A stretch of 64,000 nt of DNA from Winogradskyella_A sp963966315. GTDB lineage: Bacteria; Bacteroidota; Bacteroidia; Flavobacteriales; Flavobacteriaceae. The position numbers were made by a program, and so were the translations under genes. The notes beneath the pieces were generated by a model that was not told the DNA's origin, ran no database searches, and worked only from the letters and a program-made list of their open reading frames with translations. The DNA lies in contig CAWZYX010000003.1 in the NCBI GenBank assembly GCA_963966315.1, positions 26,473 to 90,472 on the forward strand, given 5' to 3'. Below, in pieces: positions 1 to 8,316 of this stretch (within the stretch, counting starts at the first letter, position 1; each line of letters starts with the position of its first letter).

Positions 1-3
1 ATG

Positions 4-1647
4 CTATACCTGTAAGACCCCTAAGTTAAACGGTTTGTCGATAGGCGCATGGTTGGCAGCCTCGATCCCCATACTGATCCAGGTTCGCGTTTCCAGAGGG
101 TCAATCACCGCGTCGGTCCACAATCGCGAGGCTGCGTAGTAGGGTGACACCTGCTTATCGTAGCGGGATTTGATCTTTTCGAACAGCGCTTCTTCTTTTT
201 CCTTGGTAATGGTCTCTCCCTTTTTCTTAAGGGAGGCTGTTTCTATCTGAAGAAGTACTTTCGCAGCTGAGTTCCCGCTCATTACTGCCAGTTCTGCACT
301 TGGCCACGCCGCGATCAGGCGAGGGTCATACGCTTTTCCGCACATCGCATAATTGCCTGCTCCGTAGCTATTGCCTATCACAATCGTAAATTTTGGTACC
401 ACGGAATTACTTACCGCATTAACCATTTTGGCGCCGTCTTTAATAATGCCGGAGTGTTCGCTTTTACTGCCCACCATAAACCCTGTGACATCCTGTAAAA
501 ACACCAATGGTATTTTCTTTTGGTTGCAATTGGCAATAAATCGAGTGGCTTTATCTGCCGAATCGTTGTAGATAACGCCTCCAAACTGCATTTCACTGGG
601 TTTGGTCTTGGCGCCTTTTGTCTTGACCAACTGTCTTTGATTGGCCACGATCCCCACAGCCCATCCATCAATGCGCGCGTAAGCAGTAATAATGGTCTTT
701 CCGTACCCTTCTTTGTATTCCTCAAACTCCGAACCATCGACCAGACGTTTGATAAGCTCTTTCATGTCGTATTGGTCTGCTCGGCTTTTGGGTAAAATGC
801 CATAGATATCTTCAGGGTTCAACTGGGGTTTTTCCGGGGCAACCCGATTGAATCCAGCAGGTGTAAAGCCTCCTATTTTGCTTACTATGTTTTTGATGGT
901 ATTTAAGGCATCTTTATCGTCCTTTGCCTTGTAATCTGTTACCCCTGAAATTTCGCAGTGAGTGGTGGCACCGCCAAGGGTCTCATTGTCAATGTTTTCA
1001 CCTATGGCAGCTTTTACGAGATAGCTTCCAGCAAGAAAGATACTTCCCGTTTTATCAACAATCAGTGCTTCATCGCTCATGATGGGTAAGTAAGCCCCAC
1101 CCGCAACGCAACTGCCCATCACAGCAGCGATCTGGGTAATTCCCATGCTGCTCATTACGGCATTATTACGAAAGATCCTGCCAAAATGCTCCTTATCGGG
1201 AAAGATCTCGTCCTGCATTGGCAGGAACACCCCGGCACTGTCGACCAGGTAAATAATTGGTAGTCGATTTTCAATGGCTATTTCCTGAGCACGCAGGTTT
1301 TTCTTTCCAGTGATTGGAAACCAGGCTCCTGCCTTAACGGTGGCGTCGTTGGCTACCACAATACATTGTTGGCCTTCAACATAACCCATTTTTACAACCA
1401 CACCTCCCGAAGGACAACCTCCATACTCTTCGTACATACCATCTCCGGCAAAAGCACCAATTTCAATGCTTGGCTTTTTTGAATCCAGAAGGAAGTCGAT
1501 TCGTTCACGTGCGGTCATTTTCCCTTTGGCGTGGTGTTTATCGATACTTTTCTGACCACCACCCAGCTTTATACGTGCCAGATTTTTTCTCAGCTCGGAG
1601 AGGAGTAACTTATTGTGATCTTCGTTTTTATTGAAGTTGAGGTCCAT
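4..1647 (-). CDS. Acyl-CoA carboxylase beta (carboxyltransferase) subunit, methylcrotonyl-CoA type
   Basis: Carboxyltransferase subunit that moves CO2 from carboxybiotin to an acyl-CoA; the best fit is 3-methylcrotonyl-CoA carboxylase of leucine breakdown. The 547-residue length and the text of the core are MCC-beta-like: DSAGVFLPMQ near residue 136, a carboxybiotin/acyl-CoA oxyanion segment GSCVAGGAYLP at 178-188, and the second half-site QDVTGFMVGS near 384 with GNSYGAGNYAMCG at 425-437. The two crotonase-like halves are both intact. The ATG at 1647 is followed by the usual short N-terminal helix, and the stop is a TAG only four bases from the window edge, so a biotin-carboxylase/biotin-carrier partner may lie just outside to the left. 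It is divergent from the FMN-reductase cluster. Propionyl-CoA or geranyl-CoA specificity cannot be excluded from sequence reading alone. Confidence 0.93.
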   Translation of the reverse strand: MDLNFNKNEDHNKLLLSELRKNLARIKLGGGQKSIDKHHAKGKMTARERIDFLLDSKKPSIEIGAFAGDGMYEEYGGCPSGGVVVKMGYVEGQQCIVVANDATVKAGAWFPITGKKNLRAQEIAIENRLPIIYLVDSAGVFLPMQDEIFPDKEHFGRIFRNNAVMSSMGITQIAAVMGSCVAGGAYLPIMSDEALIVDKTGSIFLAGSYLVKAAIGENIDNETLGGATTHCEISGVTDYKAKDDKDALNTIKNIVSKIGGFTPAGFNRVAPEKPQLNPEDIYGILPKSRADQYDMKELIKRLVDGSEFEEYKEGYGKTIITAYARIDGWAVGIVANQRQLVKTKGAKTKPSEMQFGGVIYNDSADKATRFIANCNQKKIPLVFLQDVTGFMVGSKSEHSGIIKDGAKMVNAVSNSVVPKFTIVIGNSYGAGNYAMCGKAYDPRLIAAWPSAELAVMSGNSAAKVLLQIETASLKKKGETITKEKEEALFEKIKSRYDKQVSPYYAASRLWTDAVIDPLETRTWISMGIEAANHAPIDKPFNLGVLQV

Positions 1648-1739
1648 GAAGTAAGGTATTTGACGCTAATTTACATAAAGAAAAGCTATTTGAATTATCA
1701 GGCATTCCCAATGAAATGTTAAATATATGTTACATGGAA

Positions 1740-1759
1740 TTATATTCCTAGGAATATAA
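1740..1759. promoter_or_regulatory. 20-bp perfect palindrome, probable MarR operator
   Basis: The bases TATATTCCTAGGAATATA (1741-1758) are their own reverse complement, and the next pair outward (T1740/A1759) also matches. The site lies in the gap between the divergent carboxylase gene and the FMN reductase gene, just upstream of a TAnnTTTG element at 1772-1779. MarR proteins bind palindromes of about this length, and a MarR gene is the third gene of the downstream cluster, so autoregulation of that cluster is the natural reading. The regulator assignment is inference. Confidence 0.6.
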
Positions 1760-1771
1760 AATTGTTTTATG

Positions 1772-1779
1772 TAAATTTG
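1772..1779 (+). promoter_or_regulatory. Bacteroidota -7 element for the redox cluster
   Basis: TAAATTTG matches the TAnnTTTG consensus exactly and lies 18 bases before the chosen ATG at 1798. No good TTTG is present 19 bases upstream; the palindrome at 1740-1759 occupies the -33 region instead, which fits a repressed promoter. Confidence 0.45.
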
Positions 1780-1797
1780 ACGCATAATTCAAAAAAG

Positions 1798-2328
1798 ATG
1801 AAACAGATAATCGCATTTGCCGGCAGTAATAGCAGTAAATCCATTAATAAACAGTTGGTGGAGTACACCACAACATTATTAGAGCGCTCCAAGGCTCATG
1901 TTCTGGACCTGAATGACTTTGAAATGCCCATTTACAGTACAGACCGTGAAGCGGAGAACGGGTATCCTGAAAAAGCCCTTGACTTTGTGAATTTGATCAG
2001 GGAATCAGACGGTATTATTCTTTCTTTGGCCGAATACAACGGAGCTTATTCAGGAGCATTTAAAAATATTTTTGACTGGGCGTCACGTGTTGAACCCAAA
2101 ACATTCTTAGGAAAACCAATGCTGCTTATGGCCTCCTCTCCAGGAGGTAGGGGCGGAGCTTCTGTACTGGCTATGGCCAGAGACCGGTTTCCTAGACACG
2201 ATGCGCAAATAACCGGGGTGTTCTCTCTTCCTTCTTTTCACAACAATTTTAAGGATGGTGAAATTAGCGATGTGGAGCTGAGAGCTGCTCTGAACGCTGA
2301 AGTAAAGACCTTTGAAGATCACTTATAA
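1798..2328 (+). CDS. NADPH-dependent FMN reductase family protein
   Basis: Flavodoxin-fold NAD(P)H:FMN/quinone reductase of 176 residues. The phosphate-binding loop AGSNSSKSIN is at residues 8-17, the flavin-contacting LAEYNGAYSGAFKNIFDW segment is near 77-94 and a SPGGRGG turn follows near 113. These are the hallmarks of the YwqN/chromate-reductase-like family, which reduces FMN, quinones or metals in the cytoplasm. I chose the ATG at 1798; a TTG at 1762 would add 12 residues but would run through the likely transcription start. It is the first gene of a cluster with a GNAT protein (2-nt gap) and a MarR regulator, preceded by a perfect palindrome. The physiological substrate is unknown. Confidence 0.88.
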   Translation: MKQIIAFAGSNSSKSINKQLVEYTTTLLERSKAHVLDLNDFEMPIYSTDREAENGYPEKALDFVNLIRESDGIILSLAEYNGAYSGAFKNIFDWASRVEPKTFLGKPMLLMASSPGGRGGASVLAMARDRFPRHDAQITGVFSLPSFHNNFKDGEISDVELRAALNAEVKTFEDHL

Positions 2329-2330
2329 TT

Positions 2331-2612
2331 ATGAATATTATACACAGTGAAAATGAAAAAAAAGGACGCTTTTTCATTGAAAAGGATGGTGAGCAGCGTG
2401 CTTTAATGACCTATAGTAAGGCGGGGTCTGAAAAGATCATCATCGATCATACCGAGGTAGACGAATCCCTGCAGGGGCAGGGTGTGGGATACCGCTTGGT
2501 TGAAGCGGTGGTAACACATGCCAGGGAAGAACAACTAAAGATCATGCCTTTGTGTCCTTTTGCCAAGGCGGTATTTGACAAACGTTCTGAATATTCCGAT
2601 GTCTTACTTTGA
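2331..2612 (+). CDS. Small GNAT-family N-acetyltransferase, YjdJ/NATD1 type
   Basis: A 93-residue minimal acetyltransferase. The acetyl-CoA pyrophosphate loop QGQGVGYRLV is near residue 48, preceded by the HTEVDESLQGQG strand and followed by the IMPLCPFAKAVFDKRSEY tail, which is the diagnostic C-terminal text of the COG2388 family. The substrate is not known for most members. It starts 2 nt after the FMN reductase stop and ends 14 nt before the MarR gene, so the three are co-transcribed. Confidence 0.88.
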   Translation: MNIIHSENEKKGRFFIEKDGEQRALMTYSKAGSEKIIIDHTEVDESLQGQGVGYRLVEAVVTHAREEQLKIMPLCPFAKAVFDKRSEYSDVLL

Positions 2613-2626
2613 AGTTTTAAGGATTT

Positions 2627-3064
2627 ATGGGAGATCTTTCTAAGGATATAAAGTCCAGGTTTGACAATCAGCGCGTGAAAGCACTGATCAACATTCTCTA
2701 TACGGCCAATTGGATCACAGCACAACAAAATGAATTCTTTAAATCCTATGGTCTATCGCCTCAGCAGTACAATATATTACGCATATTGAGAGGTGCAGGA
2801 GAACCCTTAAATGTACAGAGCATTAAGGAGCGTATGATCGATCGCTCACCAAACGTCACACGTTTGATGGATAAACTATGTGCCAAACAACTGATTGAAC
2901 GATTGCCCTGTGACGTTGACCGTCGTGTGGTTAAGATCAATATCACACAGACCGGCTTGGATCTGATCAACGCCATTCCTCAGGATTTTAATCACAAGGT
3001 TTTTAAGAACCTTAGTGAAAAAGAAGCTGAACAGCTAAGTGATCTATTAGATAAATTAAGGTAG
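2627..3064 (+). CDS. MarR-family transcriptional regulator
   Basis: A 145-residue winged-helix repressor. The recognition region reads DRSPNVTRLMDKL (about 72-84) and the wing DVDRRVVKINIT (about 96-107), with dimerisation helices at both ends. Two cysteines, C85 and C95, flank the wing and could be redox sensors; this is inference, since the classic OhrR sensor cysteine is nearer the N terminus. It follows the FMN reductase and GNAT genes and precedes two pirins, a setting that is usual for MarR proteins responding to quinones, electrophiles or oxidants. The palindrome at 1740-1759 is its most likely operator. Confidence 0.9.
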   Translation: MGDLSKDIKSRFDNQRVKALINILYTANWITAQQNEFFKSYGLSPQQYNILRILRGAGEPLNVQSIKERMIDRSPNVTRLMDKLCAKQLIERLPCDVDRRVVKINITQTGLDLINAIPQDFNHKVFKNLSEKEAEQLSDLLDKLR

Positions 3065-3128
3065 GTTAAATAGCTTTAAATCAGTGATATAAGATGTTGG
3101 TGTTACTAAAATATTAAAATAGAACTCA

Positions 3129-4001
3129 ATGAAGCTCAATACAATTAAACATATCGGAAGCAGTGATTTTGTGAACATGGGAGACTTGCGACTTCGGCAA
3201 CCGCTGCCGACACGACAGATCGATATGATCGACCCCTTTGTCTTATTACATCACTACGGTCCTTATGAGATATCACCTCTAGACAACCCTTTTGATCTGG
3301 GACCTCATCCTCATCGTGGTTTTGAGCCTGTGACCTTTTTGTTTCAAGGCGAGCAACTGCATCGGGACTCTCTTGGTCATGAGAGCATAGTCAGGGCCGG
3401 TGACGTGCAATGGACCACAGCGGGAAGAGGCATCGTACACTCAGAGCGACCAACCAATAAGGTGGTAGAGCATGGTGGTGTCATTGAAGGTATACAACTC
3501 TGGTTGAATCTTCCGGCCTCAAAAAAGATGATCCCCGCTAACTATCAGCATGTCAAAGCAGAGGACTTCCCTTTAGTAATCACAGATGATTCCAAAGCCA
3601 GGATTAAAATTATCGCAGGTCAGCTCAAGGACGAACAAGGACCCATTGAAACACAGACGTCAGTGAACGCCTATATTTTGGAGCTAGAGGCAGGAGCTGA
3701 AGTAAAACTACCTATTGAGGCTACACATAACAGTCTGCTTTATCTGGTGAAGGGAAAAGTAAGAGTGAATAACCAGGAAGTGCTGGAGCTGGACAAACAT
3801 CAATTTCTGGAGTTTAACAATGATGGTGTGGGCATAGAGATGGAGTCCTCAGCCAAGAGCTTACTGCTCTTTCTATCTGGTGAACCCTTTCATGAAAAGG
3901 TGAGCTCATGGGGTCCTTATGTGATGAACACCCAAACAGAGATCATGGAGGCCATGCGTGATTATCAGATGGGTAAAATGGGGTTTCTCCCTGCCAATTA
4001 G
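3129..4001 (+). CDS. Pirin family protein
   Basis: Bicupin protein of 290 residues. The four metal ligands of pirins are present: H60 and H62 in GPHPHRGFEPVTF, and H104 and E106 in GRGIVHSE. Bacterial pirins often have quercetin 2,3-dioxygenase activity, but the natural role is thought to be redox or electrophile response. It starts 64 nt after the MarR gene on the same strand, and a second pirin follows, so it probably belongs to the same regulon. Confidence 0.93.
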   Translation: MKLNTIKHIGSSDFVNMGDLRLRQPLPTRQIDMIDPFVLLHHYGPYEISPLDNPFDLGPHPHRGFEPVTFLFQGEQLHRDSLGHESIVRAGDVQWTTAGRGIVHSERPTNKVVEHGGVIEGIQLWLNLPASKKMIPANYQHVKAEDFPLVITDDSKARIKIIAGQLKDEQGPIETQTSVNAYILELEAGAEVKLPIEATHNSLLYLVKGKVRVNNQEVLELDKHQFLEFNNDGVGIEMESSAKSLLLFLSGEPFHEKVSSWGPYVMNTQTEIMEAMRDYQMGKMGFLPAN

Positions 4002-4103
4002 AACGGAACCGCTCATCTCACCGTTGGGATCGTCAATTCAGATCATATTCCATTGGGTTAGAACGGTCTTAAAAATGAAAGTTTAATCAACTAAAAAACT
4101 GCT

Positions 4104-4835
4104 ATGCAGGCACATACAATGAAAACAGTATTAGACAGATCAACTACACGAGGCTATGCCGATCACGGCTGGTTAAAATCACATCACACCTTTAGTTTTG
4201 CCGGTTATCAGAATCCTAAACGTATGAATTTTGGAATGCTTCGCGTTCTAAATGACGATGTGGTGCAGCCCAAGATGGGTTTTGGGACGCACCCCCATCA
4301 GAATATGGAGATTATTTCCATACCTCTGAAAGGAGCCCTGTCTCACAAAGACAGTATGGGTAACAAAAGAGCTATTGAAGTTGACGAAGTGCAGGTGATG
4401 AGTGCGGGAACAGGACTGACACACTCCGAATTTAACGATAGTAAAACCGACGAGGTGAATTTTTTGCAGTTGTGGATCATTCCGGAGGAGATGAATGTGA
4501 AGCCAAACTACGAGCAGCGCACATTCGACAAGGAGGAGCGAAAAAATAACCTGCAAATAGTGGTTGCGCCTAAGAACAGACTTGAGGGAAATGCGCTGCC
4601 CATTAGCCAGCAGGCTTATATCTACCGTATAGATCTCGAAGCAGACAAGACGATTGAGCTTAAACAGAGAACAGCAAATGGCGGGTGGTATATCTTTGTG
4701 GTAGATGGAAATTTGCAGGTTGCAGGGGAGGATCTTGGAAGCAGAGATGCCATTGGTGTCTATGATACTGAGGAGGTCAGTATTTCGGCACGGTCCTTCT
4801 CTGAGCTGATCATTATAGAGGTACCTATGAAATAG
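4104..4835 (+). CDS. Pirin family protein (YhhW-like, short form)
   Basis: A 243-residue pirin of the YhhW subgroup, which carries the N-terminal text GYADHGWLKSHHTFSFAGY. Metal ligands are H63 and H65 in GTHPHQNMEII and H107 and E109 in GLTHSEF. It is only distantly similar to the pirin just upstream, so the pair is not a recent duplication. The ATG at 4104 gives MQAHTMKTVL; the ATG at 4119 is an equally possible start. The gene ends 23 nt before a strong intrinsic terminator. Confidence 0.93.
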   Translation: MQAHTMKTVLDRSTTRGYADHGWLKSHHTFSFAGYQNPKRMNFGMLRVLNDDVVQPKMGFGTHPHQNMEIISIPLKGALSHKDSMGNKRAIEVDEVQVMSAGTGLTHSEFNDSKTDEVNFLQLWIIPEEMNVKPNYEQRTFDKEERKNNLQIVVAPKNRLEGNALPISQQAYIYRIDLEADKTIELKQRTANGGWYIFVVDGNLQVAGEDLGSRDAIGVYDTEEVSISARSFSELIIIEVPMK

Positions 4836-4857
4836 GGCTACTTTTTATAGACACGGT

Positions 4858-4888
4858 AAAAGCATTCTGTCACAGAATGCTTTTTTTT
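4858..4888 (+). terminator. Intrinsic terminator of the redox/pirin cluster
   Basis: A 9-bp perfect stem AGCATTCTG/CAGAATGCT with a 3-base loop, extended by flanking A/T pairs, is followed by eight T residues. It closes the run of genes that begins at 1798. Confidence 0.9.
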
Positions 4889-4935
4889 ATTTTAAAACCC
4901 GATATTTGCTTTTATCTAACTAATAAACATAACAT

Positions 4936-5118
4936 ATGGCGATGAATAAAAACACTGTCCTGGCCTGGGCCACATGGATCATGATCATTGTGGGGCTGGG
5001 ATTAATAGCTTTGGGAGCATTCAGATATGATGATGTAGCAGGGTGGGGCTTTGCTTCCGTGGGGATTGGTTTTTTGGCCAATGCCTGGGTGTTTAATGCA
5101 CTAAAGGGCCGTGTATAG
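4936..5118 (+). CDS. CAL67264-type small membrane protein
   Basis: A 60-residue protein with two hydrophobic helices (about 10-28 and 37-55) and the text ALGAFRYDDVAGWGFASVGIGF between them. I recognise it as the mini membrane protein found across Flavobacteriaceae under the family name CAL67264, often directly before ettA as here. Its function is unknown. The gene stands alone after a terminator, 90 nt before ettA. A second ATG two codons in (4942) could also serve. Confidence 0.82.
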   Translation: MAMNKNTVLAWATWIMIIVGLGLIALGAFRYDDVAGWGFASVGIGFLANAWVFNALKGRV

Positions 5119-5208
5119 ACATTCATACGGGGCCTTTATACTTGTTGTCATGAGTCGTCAATAGAAGGCTTGTAGCATCAATTCCATTGATCATTAAAAG
5201 ATATTAAT

Positions 5209-6900
5209 ATGAGCGACGATAAAAAGGTTATTTTCTCCATGTCCGGGGTCACTAAAACATTTCAGGGTGCCAATACCCCGGTACTCAAAAACATCTACCT
5301 CAGTTTTTTCTACGGTGCCAAGATCGGTATTCTGGGGCTGAACGGATCCGGAAAATCCACATTATTAAAGATCATTGCCGGAGTGGATACCAACTACCAG
5401 GGCGATGTGGTTTTTGCCCCGGGTTACTCGGTGGGCTATCTGGAACAGGAGCCACAGTTAGACGACGACAAGACCGTGATGGAAGTAGTGCGGGAAGGAG
5501 CGGCAGAAACAGTGGCTATTTTAGACGAATACAACAAAATCAATGATATGTTTGGATTGGAAGAGGTGTATTCCAATCCGGATAAAATGGAAAAACTCAT
5601 GAACCGACAGGCCGAACTCCAGGATCAGATAGATGCGACCAATGCCTGGGAATTAGACACCAAACTTGAGATTGCGATGGACGCCCTGAGAACCCCTGAG
5701 GGTGACCAGAAAATTGGTGTCCTGTCTGGGGGAGAGCGCAGGAGGGTGGCCTTGTGCCGTTTACTGCTTCAGGAGCCGGACGTGTTGCTTCTGGATGAGC
5801 CTACCAACCATTTGGATGCGGAATCCGTGCACTGGCTGGAGCACCATCTGGCCCAATACAAAGGCACGGTCATCGCCGTGACTCACGACCGCTATTTCCT
5901 CGATAATGTCGCCGGCTGGATTTTGGAGCTGGATAGAGGAGAGGGCATCCCCTGGAAAGGAAATTACTCTTCATGGCTAGATCAGAAATCCAAACGACTG
6001 GCACAGGAGAGTAAGGCAGCTTCCAAACGACAAAAGACCCTTGAGCGGGAGCTGGAGTGGGTGCGTCAGGGAGCCAAAGGGCGCCAGACCAAGCAAAAGG
6101 CACGTTTAAAGAATTATGATAAGCTATTGAGTCAGGATCAGAAGCAACTCGATGAAAAGCTGGAGATTTACATTCCCAATGGTCCAAGACTAGGAACCAA
6201 TGTCATTGAAGCAAAGGGCGTTAGTAAGGCTTATGGAGAAAAGCTTCTATACGAAGATCTTAACTTTAATCTGCCACAAGCCGGTATTGTTGGGGTTATA
6301 GGTCCTAATGGTGCAGGTAAAACCACCATTTTCAGAATGATCATGGGTGAAGAGACACCGGATAAGGGAGAATTTGTAGTTGGGGATACGGCAAAGATCG
6401 CCTATGTAGATCAGTCCCATAGTAATATTGACCCCGAAAAGACCATTTGGCAAAACTTCAGTGACGAGCAGGAGCTCATCATGATGGGCAACCAGCAGGT
6501 GAACTCTCGCGCTTACCTGAGCAGATTTAACTTTAGTGGTAGTGAACAGAACAAGAAAGTAAAACTGCTGTCGGGAGGGGAACGCAATCGGCTCCATCTG
6601 GCTATGACATTGAAGGAAGAGGGTAATGTATTACTTTTAGATGAGCCTACTAACGATCTTGATGTCAATACTTTAAGAGCCTTAGAAGAGGGCTTGGAAA
6701 ATTTTGCAGGTTGTGCAGTAGTGATCTCTCACGACCGCTGGTTTCTGGACCGTATCTGTACCCACATTTTAGCCTTTGAGGGCAACTCACAGGTGTATTT
6801 CTTTGAGGGTAGTTTTACAGAATACGAAGAAAATAAACAGAAGCGATTGGGAGGTGACTTGATGCCCAAGCGGATCAAGTATAAAAAGCTTGTTCGATAA
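5209..6900 (+). CDS. ettA: Energy-dependent translational throttle protein EttA (ABC-F ATPase)
   Basis: ABC-F protein that binds the ribosomal E site and gates entry of 70S initiation complexes into elongation according to ADP/ATP ratio. The first nucleotide-binding domain has Walker A GLNGSGKS at 43-50, an LSGGERRRVALCR signature and LLLDEPTNHLD. An arm and the PtIM linker, rich in lysine and arginine, follow; the second domain has GPNGAGKT from 365, LSGGERNR near 454 and LLLDEPTNDLD. At 563 residues it is the normal EttA length and there are no membrane segments, so it is not a transporter. Confidence 0.95.
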   Translation: MSDDKKVIFSMSGVTKTFQGANTPVLKNIYLSFFYGAKIGILGLNGSGKSTLLKIIAGVDTNYQGDVVFAPGYSVGYLEQEPQLDDDKTVMEVVREGAAETVAILDEYNKINDMFGLEEVYSNPDKMEKLMNRQAELQDQIDATNAWELDTKLEIAMDALRTPEGDQKIGVLSGGERRRVALCRLLLQEPDVLLLDEPTNHLDAESVHWLEHHLAQYKGTVIAVTHDRYFLDNVAGWILELDRGEGIPWKGNYSSWLDQKSKRLAQESKAASKRQKTLERELEWVRQGAKGRQTKQKARLKNYDKLLSQDQKQLDEKLEIYIPNGPRLGTNVIEAKGVSKAYGEKLLYEDLNFNLPQAGIVGVIGPNGAGKTTIFRMIMGEETPDKGEFVVGDTAKIAYVDQSHSNIDPEKTIWQNFSDEQELIMMGNQQVNSRAYLSRFNFSGSEQNKKVKLLSGGERNRLHLAMTLKEEGNVLLLDEPTNDLDVNTLRALEEGLENFAGCAVVISHDRWFLDRICTHILAFEGNSQVYFFEGSFTEYEENKQKRLGGDLMPKRIKYKKLVR

Positions 6901-7019
6901 AGGGATTAATTTAAGCTACACATTTAGAAAGATTCTTGTAACGTCGTTAGCACTGTTGGTTCAGCTCTAACGATTTCCAAGGATCATTCACCCTTTGTGT
7001 TCGAGTCCAAAAGAGTAGT

Positions 7020-7056
7020 AGTTATCAAGAGTAACATTTTAAATCTCTTGGTTACT
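7020..7056 (-). other. Imperfect hairpin at the end of the small membrane protein gene
   Basis: AGTTATCAAGAG and CTCTTGGTTACT form a 12-base stem with two mismatches around a 13-base loop. It overlaps the stop codon of the minus-strand gene that ends at 7052. There is no clear T-run, so it would be at most a weak terminator or RNA-stability element. Confidence 0.3.
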
Positions 7057-7276
7057 GGTCCCCGTACAAATGACCACCGGAATAATCCTTATACTCCTTT
7101 TCAGAGTCGGTGAAGGCATTGGTTTCCATAAGCTTTCGCTCTTCAGTCTTTAACTTGAACATTTTAAAAATGGCCACTCCAATGAAGACAAAAAAGATAC
7201 TGGAAACAACGATAAGAATGATTGTGAGATGCTCCGTAGAGACTAACAGTGAAGAATTAACTAACTTTGTAGGCAT
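7052..7276 (-). CDS. Small single-pass membrane protein, unknown function
   Basis: A 74-residue protein with one strong hydrophobic helix near residues 18-38 followed by a basic stretch (KMFKLKTEERK) and an acidic, tyrosine- and glycine-rich tail. By the positive-inside rule the tail is cytoplasmic. I do not recognise a family. It is monocistronic, between ettA (convergent) and the metallo-hydrolase gene. The length of the helix and absence of a competing frame support a real gene. Confidence 0.6.
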   Translation of the reverse strand: MPTKLVNSSLLVSTEHLTIILIVVSSIFFVFIGVAIFKMFKLKTEERKLMETNAFTDSEKEYKDYSGGHLYGDQ

Positions 7277-7389
7277 ATTCTGTAGATTGAGGTACTAATA
7301 GCAAGGCTAATATACAATATTATATGATTGGTAATTGATTGATTGTACATTATTTACACAAAGTTGTAAACAATTTTATCGGTGAACGG

Positions 7390-8157
7390 CTATTTATACC
7401 AGTTCAATTGTATCACCTCAATATCAGAATTACCTGTATTCACAAGGGTTTTAAACTTTTGAACATCGCTTAACCCTCCCTGGCCACGATAGTGATACGG
7501 ATATACTTTTTTAGGCTTGAAATCCAGTACGGCATCCGCTGCACTTTCAACCGGCATGGTGTAGGGTAGATTCATGCATACAAAGGCCTTGTCAATTTCT
7601 TGTAATTGCCGCATTTCGGGAATATCCTCAGTATCCCCCGAAATGTAAATTCGCTGGCCTGCCAGCGCAATCACATAGCCATTTCCACGTCCTTTTTCAT
7701 GAAACTGAAGGGCTTCCTCTCTTAAATTATACATTGGGATGACCTCAAATGAGATCCCTCTGACCTCATAATTCAAATTGTTTTCCGCTTCCCTGGTATT
7801 TTTAGCAAGCGATGATGGAATCTTGTCCAATACAGCCCTTGGAGCTATAAGAGGTACATTGGTGATGTTAATCGCTTCCAGCGTATTAAGGCTTAAATGG
7901 TCACCATGGATGTCTGTGATAAACACCATAGTAGGTTTCTTTTGGCCCTGATAAGCTTCTTCCCCACCAGTGGGGTCTATATAGATCACCTCCCCATCTG
8001 CTTCCAGGATGAGGCTGCCATGGGAGATCGGTATAACCTTCACAGGGTCTGATACTGGGGTGATTGTATTGTTTTCTGTTGCTTCGCCTTTGTTCTTCTG
8101 CTCATTGCAGGCAAGCAGTAAGAAAACGCAAAAACTGAGGAAGAAACGTGAGCTCAT
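7390..8157 (-). CDS. MBL-fold metallo-hydrolase, lipoprotein
   Basis: A 255-residue metallo-beta-lactamase-fold protein. The start at 8157 (MSSRFFLSFC) gives a lipoprotein signal with lipobox LLAC and Cys17; an upstream start at 8211 would add 18 residues and bury the signal. The zinc motif reads TDIHGDH (81-87): compared with the canonical HxHxDH, the first histidine is Asp82. The later ligands look intact (SGDTED at 173-178, a His in YPYHYRG near 221). It resembles the UlaG/lactamase-B-3 group. Attachment to the outer membrane, facing the periplasm or outside, is expected. The substrate is not known. Confidence 0.85.
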   Translation of the reverse strand: MSSRFFLSFCVFLLLACNEQKNKGEATENNTITPVSDPVKVIPISHGSLILEADGEVIYIDPTGGEEAYQGQKKPTMVFITDIHGDHLSLNTLEAINITNVPLIAPRAVLDKIPSSLAKNTREAENNLNYEVRGISFEVIPMYNLREEALQFHEKGRGNGYVIALAGQRIYISGDTEDIPEMRQLQEIDKAFVCMNLPYTMPVESAADAVLDFKPKKVYPYHYRGQGGLSDVQKFKTLVNTGNSDIEVIQLNWYK

Positions 8158-8316
8158 ATTTTTTTTGATAAAGATATTATTAATCCGTCGAGCTGTTATG
8201 AATTGTAACATTTTTTATGATTGAGCTACCAATATTTTGAGCTTGTTTATGTTTTTTTAATCCTAAAAATTAACGAAATTACAGGTTCTTAAATCATTCA
8301 ACTAAAATTTTATCCT

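Noticed and set aside
411..737. Open frame of 108 codons inside the carboxylase gene
   Set aside because: It lies in another frame of a well-supported conserved gene and has no recognisable product.
6950..7010. tRNA-like stretch with GGTTCAG and TTCGAGTCC words downstream of ettA
   Set aside because: The putative T-stem does not pair (TTGTG against CCAAA) and no acceptor stem or anticodon arm can be drawn.
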